Below, one piece after another: positions 7,419-15,029 of a stretch of 15,442 bases of DNA. The notes below the pieces were generated by a model, which made no database searches, was not told where the DNA came from, and worked only from the letters and a program-made list of their open reading frames with translations. The stretch lies in the NCBI GenBank assembly GCA_032160945.1, contig JAVHTL010000079.1, one strand, 5' to 3'. A program made the position numbers and the translations under genes. Source of the DNA: Fervidibacter sp032160945 (GTDB lineage: Bacteria > Armatimonadota > Fervidibacteria > Fervidibacterales > Fervidibacteraceae). The first letter of the stretch is position 1, and each line of letters starts with the position of its first letter.

Positions 7419-8879
7419 ATGTTCATTCGCCGAACATCGCCACCACAGCAGGAGGAGAAAGTCAAAATTCCGTTGACAGAGCCGACAGATGGCGATAAGG
7501 TAGTTGCAGAAGAAGAGAAGCGATACCGTTTCACTATCCCCAAGGAGGAAATTTCATGGGAAGACCCCTCTCCGATAGGTGATCGTCCACGCTTGAGTAA
7601 GGAGGAAAGGGAACTCATACTCAGGCTACGGGGTAAGGTTCACCAAAGAGTAGTTTCGGATTTTGAGCGCGGGTTCGCAAAAGGAGTGGACATGCACAAT
7701 CCTGATCAAGTTCGCCCTCTGGTGGAAAGAGCATCTCAGGACATTATGGAAGCGGAGCAAATTCCTTTGCCTGCAAAACTAAGGGAAGTTCTCATTCAAG
7801 AGGTTTTGGATGAGATAATAGGTTATGGACCGATTCAGGCTTTTTTGGACGACCCAACTGTCTCCGAAATTATGGTCAACAGTGCTGAGAAGATTTTTTA
7901 TGAGAGAAAGGGTCGCATCTATTTGAGCGACCAGCGTTTTGACAACGACGAGCATGTCATGCGCATCATTGACAGAATCCTTTCTCCCTTGGGGCGACAG
8001 GTTAATGAACGGACACCTTTAATGGATGCACGCCTTCCTGATGGAAGTCGCGTCAATGTTATCATCCCGCCTTTGGCGATAAAGGGTCCAAGCATCACCA
8101 TCAGGAAGTTCTCACGCAAGCCCCTGACAATTGAGAAACTGATTGAGTTTGGCTCTTTGACAGAACCTATGGCTATTTTCCTGCAAGCAGCAGTTAGAGC
8201 ACGCTTGAACATCATCGTTTCAGGTGGGACAGGTTCAGGAAAAACTACTTTGCTCAATGTCCTGAGCAACTTCATACCGCCTTGGGAGCGCATAGTGACG
8301 GCAGAAGATGCTGCTGAGTTGCAACTTCAACATGAAAACTGGGTGGCTTTGGAAGCACGACCACCAAACATTGAAGGGCAAGGAGCAATTCCCATCAGGG
8401 AACTCGTCCGCAACGCTTTGAGGATGCGTCCCGACCGAATAATTGTGGGTGAGTGCCGAGGACCGGAAGCGTTGGACATGATTCAAGCAATGAACACTGG
8501 TCATGATGGGTCAATGTCAACCCTTCACAGTAACTCTCCCCGTGACACAATTTACCGACTTGAAACGATGATAATGATGGCTGGAACAGAACTGCCCCAG
8601 AAAGCAATTGCCCGTCAAATTTCGTCCGCCTTACACCTTATCGTCCATGCATCCCGCCTTTCCGATGGTAGCCGAAAAGTGGTTTACATCACTGAGGTTC
8701 AGGGTTTGGAAGGAGACACCGTTTTGCTACAGGATATTTTCGTCTTTGAACAGAAGGGCATAGATGATCAGGGTAGGGTAATTGGTGAACACAAGACTAC
8801 TGGCTTTAGACCTCTATGTGCTGAACGGATAAGAGTGGCTGGAATAGATTTGCCAGAGAACCTCTTCCTTCCAGAATGA
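7419..8879 (+). CDS. tadA: TadA/CpaF-type secretion ATPase
   Basis: A 486-residue cytoplasmic hexameric motor ATPase of the type II/IV secretion family, which powers assembly of Tad (Flp) pili or related filaments. The N-terminal domain includes EQIPLPAKLREVLIQEVLDEIIGYGPIQAFLDDPTVSEIMVN, the usual CpaF lead-in. Walker A is SGGTGSGKTT (about 268-277), the Asp/Glu box is TAEDAAELQL (about 293), Walker B is RIIVGECRGPEA (about 340-351) and the His box is GSMSTLHSNSPRDT (about 360). The start at 7419 has GGAGGTG 8 nt upstream; the longer frame from 7368 lacks a site and would put 17 unconserved residues in front. It is followed by tadB and tadC. tadZ, which usually precedes tadA, is absent here. 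Confidence 0.93.
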   Translation: MFIRRTSPPQQEEKVKIPLTEPTDGDKVVAEEEKRYRFTIPKEEISWEDPSPIGDRPRLSKEERELILRLRGKVHQRVVSDFERGFAKGVDMHNPDQVRPLVERASQDIMEAEQIPLPAKLREVLIQEVLDEIIGYGPIQAFLDDPTVSEIMVNSAEKIFYERKGRIYLSDQRFDNDEHVMRIIDRILSPLGRQVNERTPLMDARLPDGSRVNVIIPPLAIKGPSITIRKFSRKPLTIEKLIEFGSLTEPMAIFLQAAVRARLNIIVSGGTGSGKTTLLNVLSNFIPPWERIVTAEDAAELQLQHENWVALEARPPNIEGQGAIPIRELVRNALRMRPDRIIVGECRGPEALDMIQAMNTGHDGSMSTLHSNSPRDTIYRLETMIMMAGTELPQKAIARQISSALHLIVHASRLSDGSRKVVYITEVQGLEGDTVLLQDIFVFEQKGIDDQGRVIGEHKTTGFRPLCAERIRVAGIDLPENLFLPE

Positions 8880-8912
8880 AGAGTCAATTAAAGCGGTAAG
8901 GGGGTGAAAAAT

Positions 8913-9734
8913 TTGACTGCTACGGAAATTCGTTTACCAGAGGAAAAGGAAAGGTTTCCGATGCTGACAAAATTATTCTCCAAGACGAAGCAGGCTAAAA
9001 CTTACTCTCGGAAAATGATGGAAGCAGGACTGCCTATTCGCGGCGAAGAGTTTCTAATCTTGCTTTTCTTCATAACTGTCGGTTTATCATCAATAGCCGC
9101 AATCTTGATCAAGCATTTTGCAGGGTTTCTCATAGGTGGTTTTTTGGGCTTCGCTGTCCCCAATTGGGCTTTGCAGTGGAGAATTAACCGAAGGAAGACA
9201 CTTTTGGAAAACCAACTGGCTGATGCGTTGTCAATCATATCCGCTGGCTTATCGGCAGGTTACAGTTTCCTACAAAGTGCCCGATTGGCTGCTGACCAAT
9301 TGCCACCTCCAATATCTGAGGAACTTGACAGGGTTGTCCGTTTGTCGTCCTTAGGAATGCCCATTGAACAGGCTTTGCAAATAATGGCTGAGAGAGTTAA
9401 CAGTTACGACTACGAAATAACGGTCTCAGCGATACTCGTTCAACTGAGGCGAGGTGGAAATCTCGCTCGTATCCTTTCAACGGTTTCAGATACAATACGG
9501 CAGCGAATTGAACTCAGGGGAGAAATTGCTGCCTCAACGGCTCAGGCAAGGTTTAGTGGCTGGATTTTGATGGGGCTTCCATTTGCTGTCGCAGTAATGG
9601 TTTTCATCATTAACCCTGAATGGATGAGGTTGCTGATTGACACTGAACTTGGCAGGAAGATGATTTACTTGGGCATTTCCATGCAGACGATGGGAATGCT
9701 TTGGATTAGAAAACTGCTTCAGGTTGAACTGTGA
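8913..9734 (+). CDS. tadB: TadB-like inner-membrane platform protein
   Basis: A 273-residue T2SSF-family membrane protein, one of the paired platform proteins that couple the TadA motor to pilin assembly. Two adjacent membrane segments lie at about 45-87 (FLILLFFITVGLSSIAAI, then FAGFLIGGFLGFAVP). The cytoplasmic T2SSF domain, with LADALSIISAGLSAGYSFLQSARLAAD and SVSDT-like RGGNLARILSTVSDTIRQR, spans about 100-210. Two more segments close the protein. The TTG at 8913 is preferred because GGGGGTGA lies about 5 nt upstream; the GTG at 8904 lies inside that site. It starts 33 bp after tadA. Confidence 0.88.
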   Translation: MTATEIRLPEEKERFPMLTKLFSKTKQAKTYSRKMMEAGLPIRGEEFLILLFFITVGLSSIAAILIKHFAGFLIGGFLGFAVPNWALQWRINRRKTLLENQLADALSIISAGLSAGYSFLQSARLAADQLPPPISEELDRVVRLSSLGMPIEQALQIMAERVNSYDYEITVSAILVQLRRGGNLARILSTVSDTIRQRIELRGEIAASTAQARFSGWILMGLPFAVAVMVFIINPEWMRLLIDTELGRKMIYLGISMQTMGMLWIRKLLQVEL

Positions 9735-9745
9735 GGTGAACTGCT

Positions 9746-10723
9746 ATGAACTTTGAAATTCTATTCGTTATCGGTTTGTGGGTAATTGCGTTGGTTTTGG
9801 TTGGTGTTAGCATCATTCAGGAAGTTAGAGTAAGGCAGTTGAGAGGGAGAGTTTCAAGACTGGTCAAGCCAAAGATTGAAGAAGAGGAAAGCATGGTTTT
9901 GGCTGAGTTTGAGGACGAGGAATTGAAAATGTCGCTCCCAGCCAGATTGTTTTGGGCTTTTGTTATGCCTTTGGTTCAGCGTTTTAGCAAAATGTTGCCC
10001 CATACTACAACCTCCCCCAAAGCCGCCGAAGAACTTTTAGCAATGGCGGGCTATCCTTTGGGTTTAACGTATGCTGACTTGATGGGGTTAAGGTTGATTT
10101 TGACTTTGGTTGGTGTCTTCTTGGGTGCTCTCTTGCCCATTTTTCTCTCCGCAAGATTTCCTGGCACTGGCAACATGATGAATTTGGTTATTTTCGCTGG
10201 CATCTTCAGCATTGGTGGCTTTCTCGGACCAACCTTCTGGCTTCGTAGGCTCGCAAGCCAAAGGAGAAGGCGTATATTCAGACAATTGCCTGACATGTTG
10301 GATTTGATAACTTTGTCCATTGAGGCTGGATTGGCTTTTGACGGTGCGGTTCATGAGGCTATAAAAAGGTTCAAAGGTCCTCTTTCGGATGAACTAAAAA
10401 AGGCGATGAGGGAAGTCACTTTAGGCAAACCCCGCGCTCAAGCCCTTCGTGACATGGCAGAGAGATTGAAACTTGAGGACATTTCTCTCCTCGTTTCCGC
10501 TGTTCATCAAGCCGAAGTCCTCGGTTCACCAATTACCGACTCTTTGAAAGCATTGTCAGTTGAGTTGCGCAAAAAGCGCCTTAGAATGATTCGCGAGCAG
10601 ATAGCAAAACTCCCTGTCAAACTCATTTTCCCTTTGGTGCTTTTTATTTTCCCAACTTTGCTCATCGTCATTTTGGGACCTGCGGTTGTTCAACTGACAC
10701 GAACAGGTTTCGGCGGCGGTTGA
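9746..10723 (+). CDS. tadC: TadC-like inner-membrane platform protein
   Basis: A 325-residue T2SSF-family protein, the second platform subunit of a Tad-type machine. A membrane segment lies at 4-24, followed by a charged linker, then two segments at about 112-160, a cytoplasmic T2SSF domain (RQLPDMLDLITLSIEAGLAFDGAV through ADRLKLED-like MAERLKLEDISLLVSAVHQAE) and a final segment at about 292-315 (KLIFPLVLFIFPTLLIVILGP). LPDMLDLITLSIEAGL is the TadC hallmark. It begins 11 bp after tadB with AGGTGA upstream, so the three tad genes form one operon. It ends 4 bp from the TPR gene, which runs the opposite way. Confidence 0.9.
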   Translation: MNFEILFVIGLWVIALVLVGVSIIQEVRVRQLRGRVSRLVKPKIEEEESMVLAEFEDEELKMSLPARLFWAFVMPLVQRFSKMLPHTTTSPKAAEELLAMAGYPLGLTYADLMGLRLILTLVGVFLGALLPIFLSARFPGTGNMMNLVIFAGIFSIGGFLGPTFWLRRLASQRRRRIFRQLPDMLDLITLSIEAGLAFDGAVHEAIKRFKGPLSDELKKAMREVTLGKPRAQALRDMAERLKLEDISLLVSAVHQAEVLGSPITDSLKALSVELRKKRLRMIREQIAKLPVKLIFPLVLFIFPTLLIVILGPAVVQLTRTGFGGG

Positions 10724-10727
10724 AAAA

Positions 10728-11393
10728 TCAAGAACCTGAAAGGGCTTCCTCAATTTCTTCGGCAAGTCTTAAAACTTTTGGGTTATCAGGGGATATGGCT
10801 TTCGCTTGAGTCAAATATTCACGAGCCCTGCGGGGGAAACCGACTTCCAAATAAAACTTCGCCCAGTGTAAAGCCTCTTCCAAAATCCTTGCTTGCTCTT
10901 CAGAAAGGGTAGGGCAGGAGTAGGATGAAAGCCCTTCCTCAACCGTTTTCAATCTTCTCACAAGTTCCTGTGCCAATTCAGTTGAAGGATTTCTCTTCAA
11001 GGCTCGTTCGTAGGCTTCTCTTGCTCTTCTCAACCGAACTGTTGCCTCAAGGGCTCTACCGAACCAGTAATGGGCATGGGGGTTAGGGTCATCAATTTCG
11101 CATACTTTGCTCAAAAAACCTATTGCCTCTTCAGCCCTTCCCGTTTCAATCAGCAATTGACCAAGCAACAGCAGCGGGTCAGGTGCGTCAGGAACTTTTT
11201 CAACAATTTCTCTCAAAAGGATTTCCGCTTTTGAGGTTTCACCCTTTGAAAAAGCCTGCAAGGCTTGTTGATATTTTTGCTTTGCGTCGCGGACAATGAA
11301 CTCAGCAATCTTGCCATAGCCAAACCTAAGCAGTTCTCGCCTTTCCTGCCAAAGTTTTTGCGCTCGTCCCTTTTCCTTCCTCGTTTTAGCCAC
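10728..11393 (-). CDS. TPR-repeat protein
   Basis: A 221-residue protein with a very basic N-terminus (MAKTRKEKGRAQKLWQERR) and then helical tetratricopeptide repeats at about 40-145 (KAEILLREIVEKVPDAPDPLLLLGQLLIETGRAEEAIGFLSK; AHYWFGRALEATVRLRRAREAYERALKRNPS), with a further TPR-like pair at about 170-215. TPRs mediate protein contacts; the partner is unknown. There is no signal peptide. The start is GTG with GGAGGC about 7 nt upstream. It lies 16 bp behind the foldase gene, so the two are probably cotranscribed. The precise role is not recognised. Confidence 0.8.
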   Translation of the reverse strand: MAKTRKEKGRAQKLWQERRELLRFGYGKIAEFIVRDAKQKYQQALQAFSKGETSKAEILLREIVEKVPDAPDPLLLLGQLLIETGRAEEAIGFLSKVCEIDDPNPHAHYWFGRALEATVRLRRAREAYERALKRNPSTELAQELVRRLKTVEEGLSSYSCPTLSEEQARILEEALHWAKFYLEVGFPRRAREYLTQAKAISPDNPKVLRLAEEIEEALSGS

Positions 11394-11409
11394 AGGTTTT
11401 GCCTCCTTT

Positions 11410-12234
11410 TCAATCCTTCAAAGACGGGTCAAGGATTTGGATTTTGCTTCGCTTAAAAATTCTTTCTGGCAGTTCCAATTTCAATTGCCAAATCTTTTGC
11501 TGCTTCAGTTGAGCGATTATTTTCTCACGAACTTCCTCATAGGAACTCCGTTTAGGCGGGATTCTTTCCTCAAGTTTCACGATAACCCATTCTCCACTAA
11601 TTTCAATTGGCTCGCTGAACTCACCGACCTTTAGCCTTTTGACCACTGATTGAAGTTTTGGGTGCAAGTCGTTAACGGGGATCAAACCCATTTCGCCGTC
11701 TCGTTGCCGAGTGACAGGATTGGTTGAAAAGTGGCGAGCCAACTCAATGAAATTTTCCCCCTTTCTCAGCCTCAACGCCTTCCAAATGGCTTCGGCATTT
11801 TCTTTGCTTTCTAAAGTTATGTCCCTGAGCCTAACCATTTCGGGTTGCTCGTAGAGGTGCACATTTTGCTTGTAGTATTGCCTCGCCTCTGCTTCAGTAA
11901 CCTCAACCATTTTGCTTGCCAATTTTTCAAGGAGCAAATCAGAGCGCACCTTTCGGCGATTTTCATTTTTGTCTGGCAAATTGAACCGCTTTAACGCTTG
12001 CCTAACTTCATCGTCGCTAACTATTACACCTTGCCTTTGAGCCTCCAGTTCAACCAACTCCTCACGCAACAATTCCATGACTGTGACAGAACCATATCTC
12101 TGCCACAATCTCTCTCGTAACTCCCTTTCCGTAACTATGACTCCATCGGCACGGGCAATTACCCTCTCGCTTGTGCGACAGCCAGACAAAACTAAAGTGA
12201 AACACAAAGCAAACCAATAACTCGCTCTAACCAA
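11410..12234 (-). CDS. PrsA/SurA-like peptidyl-prolyl isomerase lipoprotein
   Basis: A 274-residue parvulin-type foldase thought to help exported proteins fold. Residues 1-18 are a lipoprotein signal ending in LVLSGC, so Cys19 would be lipidated and the protein anchored outside the inner membrane. An N-terminal chaperone-like region (about 25-130) begins VIARADGVIVTERELRERL, as in SurA/PrsA. The parvulin domain (about 133-235) reads VRLRDITL...GENFIELARHFSTNP...DGEMGLIPVNDLHPKL...GEFSEPIEISGEWVIVKLEER. The start is TTG, with GGAGGTG 9 nt upstream and an in-frame stop just before it, so no longer start exists. It is divergent from rplU and cotranscribed with the TPR gene behind it. Confidence 0.9.
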   Translation of the reverse strand: MVRASYWFALCFTLVLSGCRTSERVIARADGVIVTERELRERLWQRYGSVTVMELLREELVELEAQRQGVIVSDDEVRQALKRFNLPDKNENRRKVRSDLLLEKLASKMVEVTEAEARQYYKQNVHLYEQPEMVRLRDITLESKENAEAIWKALRLRKGENFIELARHFSTNPVTRQRDGEMGLIPVNDLHPKLQSVVKRLKVGEFSEPIEISGEWVIVKLEERIPPKRSSYEEVREKIIAQLKQQKIWQLKLELPERIFKRSKIQILDPSLKD

Positions 12235-12255
12235 AGGTCAAATCACCTCCGTCGC

Positions 12256-12290
12256 TTGACATCTAAGATTTATGCTGCAAAATTAGCATA
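12256..12290. promoter_or_regulatory. Possible control region between the foldase gene and rplU
   Basis: A perfect TTGACA (12256-12261) faces rplU, but the hexamer 17 bp downstream is only AAAATT, so the promoter is not complete by consensus. Overlapping the would-be spacer is a dyad, TATGCT-8 nt-AGCATA (12271-12290), which could be an operator acting on one or both divergent genes. Confidence 0.3.
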
Positions 12291-12364
12291 TCGCATCCTG
12301 TGGCTTGAAGCACTTGCGAAAGAAATGGTTTCAGACTTCAATTCAAAGGAGGTAATTGCCCGTC

Positions 12365-12700
12365 ATGGAGACAGTTCAGAGTATTCGTGCGGTCATTGAA
12401 ACTGGTGGCAAACAGTATGAAGTTTCGCCTGGCTCAGTCATACGGGTTGAAAAGTTGGAGGTCTCAGATGACGAGATTTTTGAAACCGATAAAGTGTTGC
12501 TCATCAGGACTCCAGAACAAACTCTGGTCGGAACGCCTTATGTGACTGGAGCGAAAGTTGTGGCAAAGATTCGCCAACATGGTCGCAGCGAAAAAATAAT
12601 CGTTTTCAAGTTCAAACCCAAGAAGCGATACATGCGAAAAAAGGGTCACAGGCAACCATTCACCGAGTTGCAAATTGAGCAAATTATTGTGCCACAATAA
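12365..12700 (+). CDS. rplU: 50S ribosomal protein L21
   Basis: L21 binds 23S rRNA in the large subunit. The 111-residue protein has the family start IRAVIETGGKQYEV, the middle KVLLIRTPEQTLVGTPYV and the rRNA-binding FKFKPKKRYMRKKGHRQPFTELQI. ATG 12365 is preferred; the TTG at 12356 lies only 2 nt after the AGGAGGT site. It is the first gene of the conserved rplU-rpmA-obg cluster, 21 bp before rpmA. The Firmicute Prp protease gene is missing between L21 and L27. Confidence 0.97.
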   Translation: METVQSIRAVIETGGKQYEVSPGSVIRVEKLEVSDDEIFETDKVLLIRTPEQTLVGTPYVTGAKVVAKIRQHGRSEKIIVFKFKPKKRYMRKKGHRQPFTELQIEQIIVPQ

Positions 12701-12721
12701 AGACAACGGAGGTGAAAAGTA

Positions 12722-12982
12722 ATGGCACACAAAAAATCTGGAGGCGCTACAAGAAACGGAAGAGATAGTCGCTCAAAAAGGTTGGGTGTGAAGGCTTATG
12801 GAGGAGAATTCGTCAAGGCGGGATATGTGCTTATCCGACAAAGAGGGACAAGATTTTTGCCCGGGCGAAATGTTGGCATGGGTAACGATTACACTTTGTT
12901 TGCATTGACCGATGGTTATGTCTTCTACGACCGCAAGGGAGATAAAGTTAGGGTTAATATCTTGCCTGTCTCTTCTGCCTAA
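12722..12982 (+). CDS. rpmA: 50S ribosomal protein L27
   Basis: L27 reaches the peptidyl-transferase centre with its flexible N-terminus. The 86 residues begin MAHKKSGGATRNGRDSRSKR and continue LGVKAYGGEFVKAGYVLIRQRGTRFLPGRNVGMGNDYTLFAL, all diagnostic. The protein starts directly at MAHKK, without the extension that Prp cleaves in Firmicutes, agreeing with the absence of the prp gene. GGAGGTG lies 7 nt before the ATG. Confidence 0.98.
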   Translation: MAHKKSGGATRNGRDSRSKRLGVKAYGGEFVKAGYVLIRQRGTRFLPGRNVGMGNDYTLFALTDGYVFYDRKGDKVRVNILPVSSA

Positions 12983-13054
12983 ATTCTGGGCAAGGAGAAC
13001 TTTTACAGTTTGCCTTCCACCATTACCTATGCATCTTCGCTGGGTGATTGATCC

Positions 13055-14335
13055 ATGCAATTCATTGACGAAACCACTATTTATGTCAAGGCAGGGGATG
13101 GAGGCAACGGTTGTGTCGCCTTTCGCAGAGAAAAATTTGTCCCTCGTGGCGGTCCTGCAGGCGGAGATGGAGGGAGAGGCGGGCATGTAATTTTGCTGGC
13201 TGACCCAACAGTCCGAACCCTTGTTGACTTACACCTTCAGCGAACCTATAAGGCTCAAAATGGGCAGAATGGTCAAGGTAGTAAAAAACATGGCGCTGAC
13301 GGCAAAGACTTAATCATCCGTGTCCCAATAGGGACAACGGTTTACGATGCTGAAACGGGAAAATTGCTTGCAGACCTTGTTAAGCCAGGGCAAAAGGTAA
13401 TCGTAGCAAGAGGCGGAAGAGGTGGGAGAGGAAACGCTGCTTTCACAACTCCAACAAGGCAAACCCCTGTTTTCGCCGAATTGGGCGAACCTGGTGAGGA
13501 AAGGAATTTGAGGCTTGAGTTGAAACTGCTTGCTGATGTGGGCATAATCGGCTACCCAAATGTCGGCAAGTCAACTCTAATCAGCAAAATAAGCGCTGCC
13601 CGCCCCAAAATAGCCGATTACCCTTTCACAACTTTAGTCCCCAATTTAGGAACAGTTAAAGTTGGCAACTTCAGTTTCATCGTCGCTGATTTGCCAGGAC
13701 TGATTGAAGGTGCTCACAAAGGTGTTGGGTTGGGACATCAGTTTCTACGGCACGCAGAGCGAACCGCTTTGTTGCTGCACATGATTGACATTGCTGCTGT
13801 TGAAGGGCGAGACCCTATAAGGGACTTTGAGGTCATTAACAACGAATTGAGGCTCTACAACCCAGAATTAGCAAAGAAACCGCAAATTGTGGTCGCCAAC
13901 AAAATAGACCTCCCTAATGCTGATAGAAACCTTGAAAGGTGTTTGCCCTATTGGCGTGAGAAAGGTTTTGAGGCTTTCGCTATTTCGGCTTTAACGGGAG
14001 AGGGTTTAGAACCTTTGGTTTACAGAGTAGCAGACTTGGTGAAAGCAATGCAGGCAACTCATGTTAACAACGATGAATGGGCTAACGAGGAAATCATTGT
14101 GCCTCTAATGCCTAAACCGCCTTTGACCATTGAAAAGGTTGAAGAAGGAACATGGCTTATAAGAGGCGATGATGTTGAAAAACTTGCACGACTCATCAAC
14201 CCCAATCATCCGCAAACTTTAGCCGAAATAAAAGACCGACTTGTCCGCAAGGGCATTTGGAAAGCAATCCGAAAAGTGGGAGCAAAAACCGGCGATAAAA
14301 TCCTTGTCAGCAATGTTGAACTTGTGATGGATTGA
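13055..14335 (+). CDS. obg: Obg-family GTPase
   Basis: Obg (CgtA) is an essential GTPase acting in late 50S assembly and stress signalling. The 426 residues have all three domains: the glycine-rich Obg fold (1-158, with VKAGDGGNGCVAFRREKFVPRGGPAGGDGGRGG), the G domain (about 159-330: G1 GYPNVGKST at 166-174, DYPFTTLVPNLG switch I, DLPGLIEGA, NKID, SALTGEGL) and the C-terminal OCT domain (about 350-426, ending LVSNVELVMD). An OCT domain of this kind is found in only part of the family. ATG 13055 has GGGTGA 7 nt upstream. It follows rpmA by 72 bp and is the last gene before the repeat and CRISPR region. Confidence 0.97.
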   Translation: MQFIDETTIYVKAGDGGNGCVAFRREKFVPRGGPAGGDGGRGGHVILLADPTVRTLVDLHLQRTYKAQNGQNGQGSKKHGADGKDLIIRVPIGTTVYDAETGKLLADLVKPGQKVIVARGGRGGRGNAAFTTPTRQTPVFAELGEPGEERNLRLELKLLADVGIIGYPNVGKSTLISKISAARPKIADYPFTTLVPNLGTVKVGNFSFIVADLPGLIEGAHKGVGLGHQFLRHAERTALLLHMIDIAAVEGRDPIRDFEVINNELRLYNPELAKKPQIVVANKIDLPNADRNLERCLPYWREKGFEAFAISALTGEGLEPLVYRVADLVKAMQATHVNNDEWANEEIIVPLMPKPPLTIEKVEEGTWLIRGDDVEKLARLINPNHPQTLAEIKDRLVRKGIWKAIRKVGAKTGDKILVSNVELVMD

Positions 14336-14412
14336 GCCACCAAGCCCAAACTCTCGGCTCATTTGCAGCACAAACAACTAAAAGTCAACAAAGGGAAATT
14401 ATCGGACATTTT
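14336..14412. other. Spacer after obg
   Basis: No gene is visible. TGAGCC (14333-14338, overlapping the obg stop) can pair with GGCTCA (14356-14361) across a 17-nt loop, but no T-run follows, so this is not a convincing terminator. Confidence 0.4.
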
Positions 14413-14442
14413 TCCTCCATCCCACTGCGATGAGATTGCGAC
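14413..14442 (-). repeat. Degenerate CRISPR repeat (fossil)
   Basis: Aligned to the array repeat, 23 of 30 bases match, including unbroken ATCCCACTG and GATTGCGAC blocks. Mismatches are at repeat positions 1, 2, 3, 6, 16, 18 and 21 on the plus strand. It is followed by TC, as are four of the six intact repeats. It lies 587 bp before the first regular repeat, on the leader-distal side, and is best read as a decayed old end of the array. Confidence 0.7.
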
Positions 14443-14456
14443 TCATGAATTCGCAT

Positions 14457-14512
14457 GTAGGGGCGGATGAAATCCGCCCGATTATTTTCGGGCAGGCTTC
14501 GCCTGCCCCTAC
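14457..14512 (+). repeat. Palindromic element, variant with GTAGGGGC ends
   Basis: The element begins GTAGGGGC and ends GCCCCTAC. It contains two hairpins, GGGCGGAT-gaa-ATCCGCCC and GGGCAGGC-ttc-GCCTGCCC. The plan is the same as in the elements at 877 and 14630, but the stems have different sequences. Confidence 0.75.
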
Positions 14513-14540
14513 GATTCGCAATGTAGGGGCGTGCGATTGT

Positions 14541-14625
14541 CATCCTTCGGAGGGTTCGGCTCCTGCCGAGCCGAAAAACGAAATTCGGAAGGTTGCCTAC
14601 TGCCCAACCGAGATGAAATTCGGCT
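14541..14625. repeat. Two hairpin modules with CTCCTGCC-type loops
   Basis: The first module has TTCGGCTC-ctgcc-GAGCCGAA (14554-14574). The second has GGTTG/CAACC around a cctactgcc-like loop (about 14591-14609). Each is preceded by TTCGGA and followed by GA-rich linkers. A third module of this type lies at 14731-14761 with the stem GGTCGGGC/GCCCGACC. The loops are similar while the stems vary in paired fashion. Confidence 0.55.
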
Positions 14626-14629
14626 CAAT

Positions 14630-14692
14630 GTAGGGCGCGGTTTTACACCGCGCCGAAAAATTCGTCGGCAGGGTATAAAACCCTGCCCTACA
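14630..14692 (+). repeat. Palindromic element, full-length
   Basis: The element runs from GTAGGGC to GCCCTACA with hairpins GGCGCGGT-tttac-ACCGCGCC and GGCAGGGT/ACCCTGCC. Compared with the copies at 877 and 976, each stem carries a compensating base-pair change (G-C for A-T in the first, A-T for G-C in the second). It is preceded by CGGCTCAAT, shared with the other copies in this block. Confidence 0.85.
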
Positions 14693-14697
14693 AAGGA

Positions 14698-14761
14698 AAT
14701 TCGGCACGCCAAAGTCGTGCCTTCCGAGAAATTTCGGAGGGTCGGGCTCCTGCCCGACCGA
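14698..14761. repeat. Two hairpin modules between full elements
   Basis: CGGCACG-ccaaagt-CGTGCC (14702-14721) is related to the hairpin at 1051-1071. TTTCGGAGGGTCGGGC-tcct-GCCCGACC follows (to 14760) and matches the modules at 14541-14625. Confidence 0.6.
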
Positions 14762-14779
14762 GACAAAAATTGGCTCAAT

Positions 14780-14846
14780 GTAGGGCGCGGTTTTACACCG
14801 CGCCGAGAAAAATTTTTGTCGGCAGGGTATAAAACCCTGCCCTACA
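14780..14846 (+). repeat. Palindromic element, full-length
   Basis: This is nearly the same as the element at 14630-14692, with GTAGGGC/GCCCTAC ends, the GGCGCGGT/ACCGCGCC hairpin, a slightly longer AT linker and the GGCAGGGT/ACCCTGCC hairpin. Confidence 0.85.
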
Positions 14847-14850
14847 AGGG

Positions 14851-14979
14851 AAAATCGGCTCAATGTAGGGCGCGGTTTTACACCGCGCCGATGAAAATCG
14901 GCTCAATGTAGGGCGCGGTTTTACACCGCGCCGATGAAAATTGGCTCAATGTAGGGCGCGGTTTCACACCGCGCCGATA
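14851..14979 (+). repeat. Three tandem 43-bp half-elements
   Basis: Units at 14851-14893, 14894-14936 and 14937-14979 each contain AAAATCGGCTCAAT, GTAGG and the GGCGCGGT/ACCGCGCC hairpin, then CGATG. The second hairpin of the full element is missing. The third unit has three substitutions (TTGG for TCGG, a loop T to C, and the last base). Confidence 0.88.
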
Positions 14980-15029
14980 GAAAATTTCCAGTCGGTTCCG
15001 AGAAACTCAAAAGCCTTAGTTCCAACTTG

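Noticed and set aside
14333..14361. Inverted repeat TGAGCC/GGCTCA as a terminator of obg
   Set aside because: The stem is only 6 bp with a 17-nt loop and no T-run follows.
14531..14911. Open frame of 126 codons through the palindromic repeats on the plus strand, and similar ones on the minus strand
   Set aside because: The predicted protein simply repeats the translated hairpins (RGFTPRR, YKTLPYKG), has no ribosome binding site, and the same sequence is equally open on the other strand.
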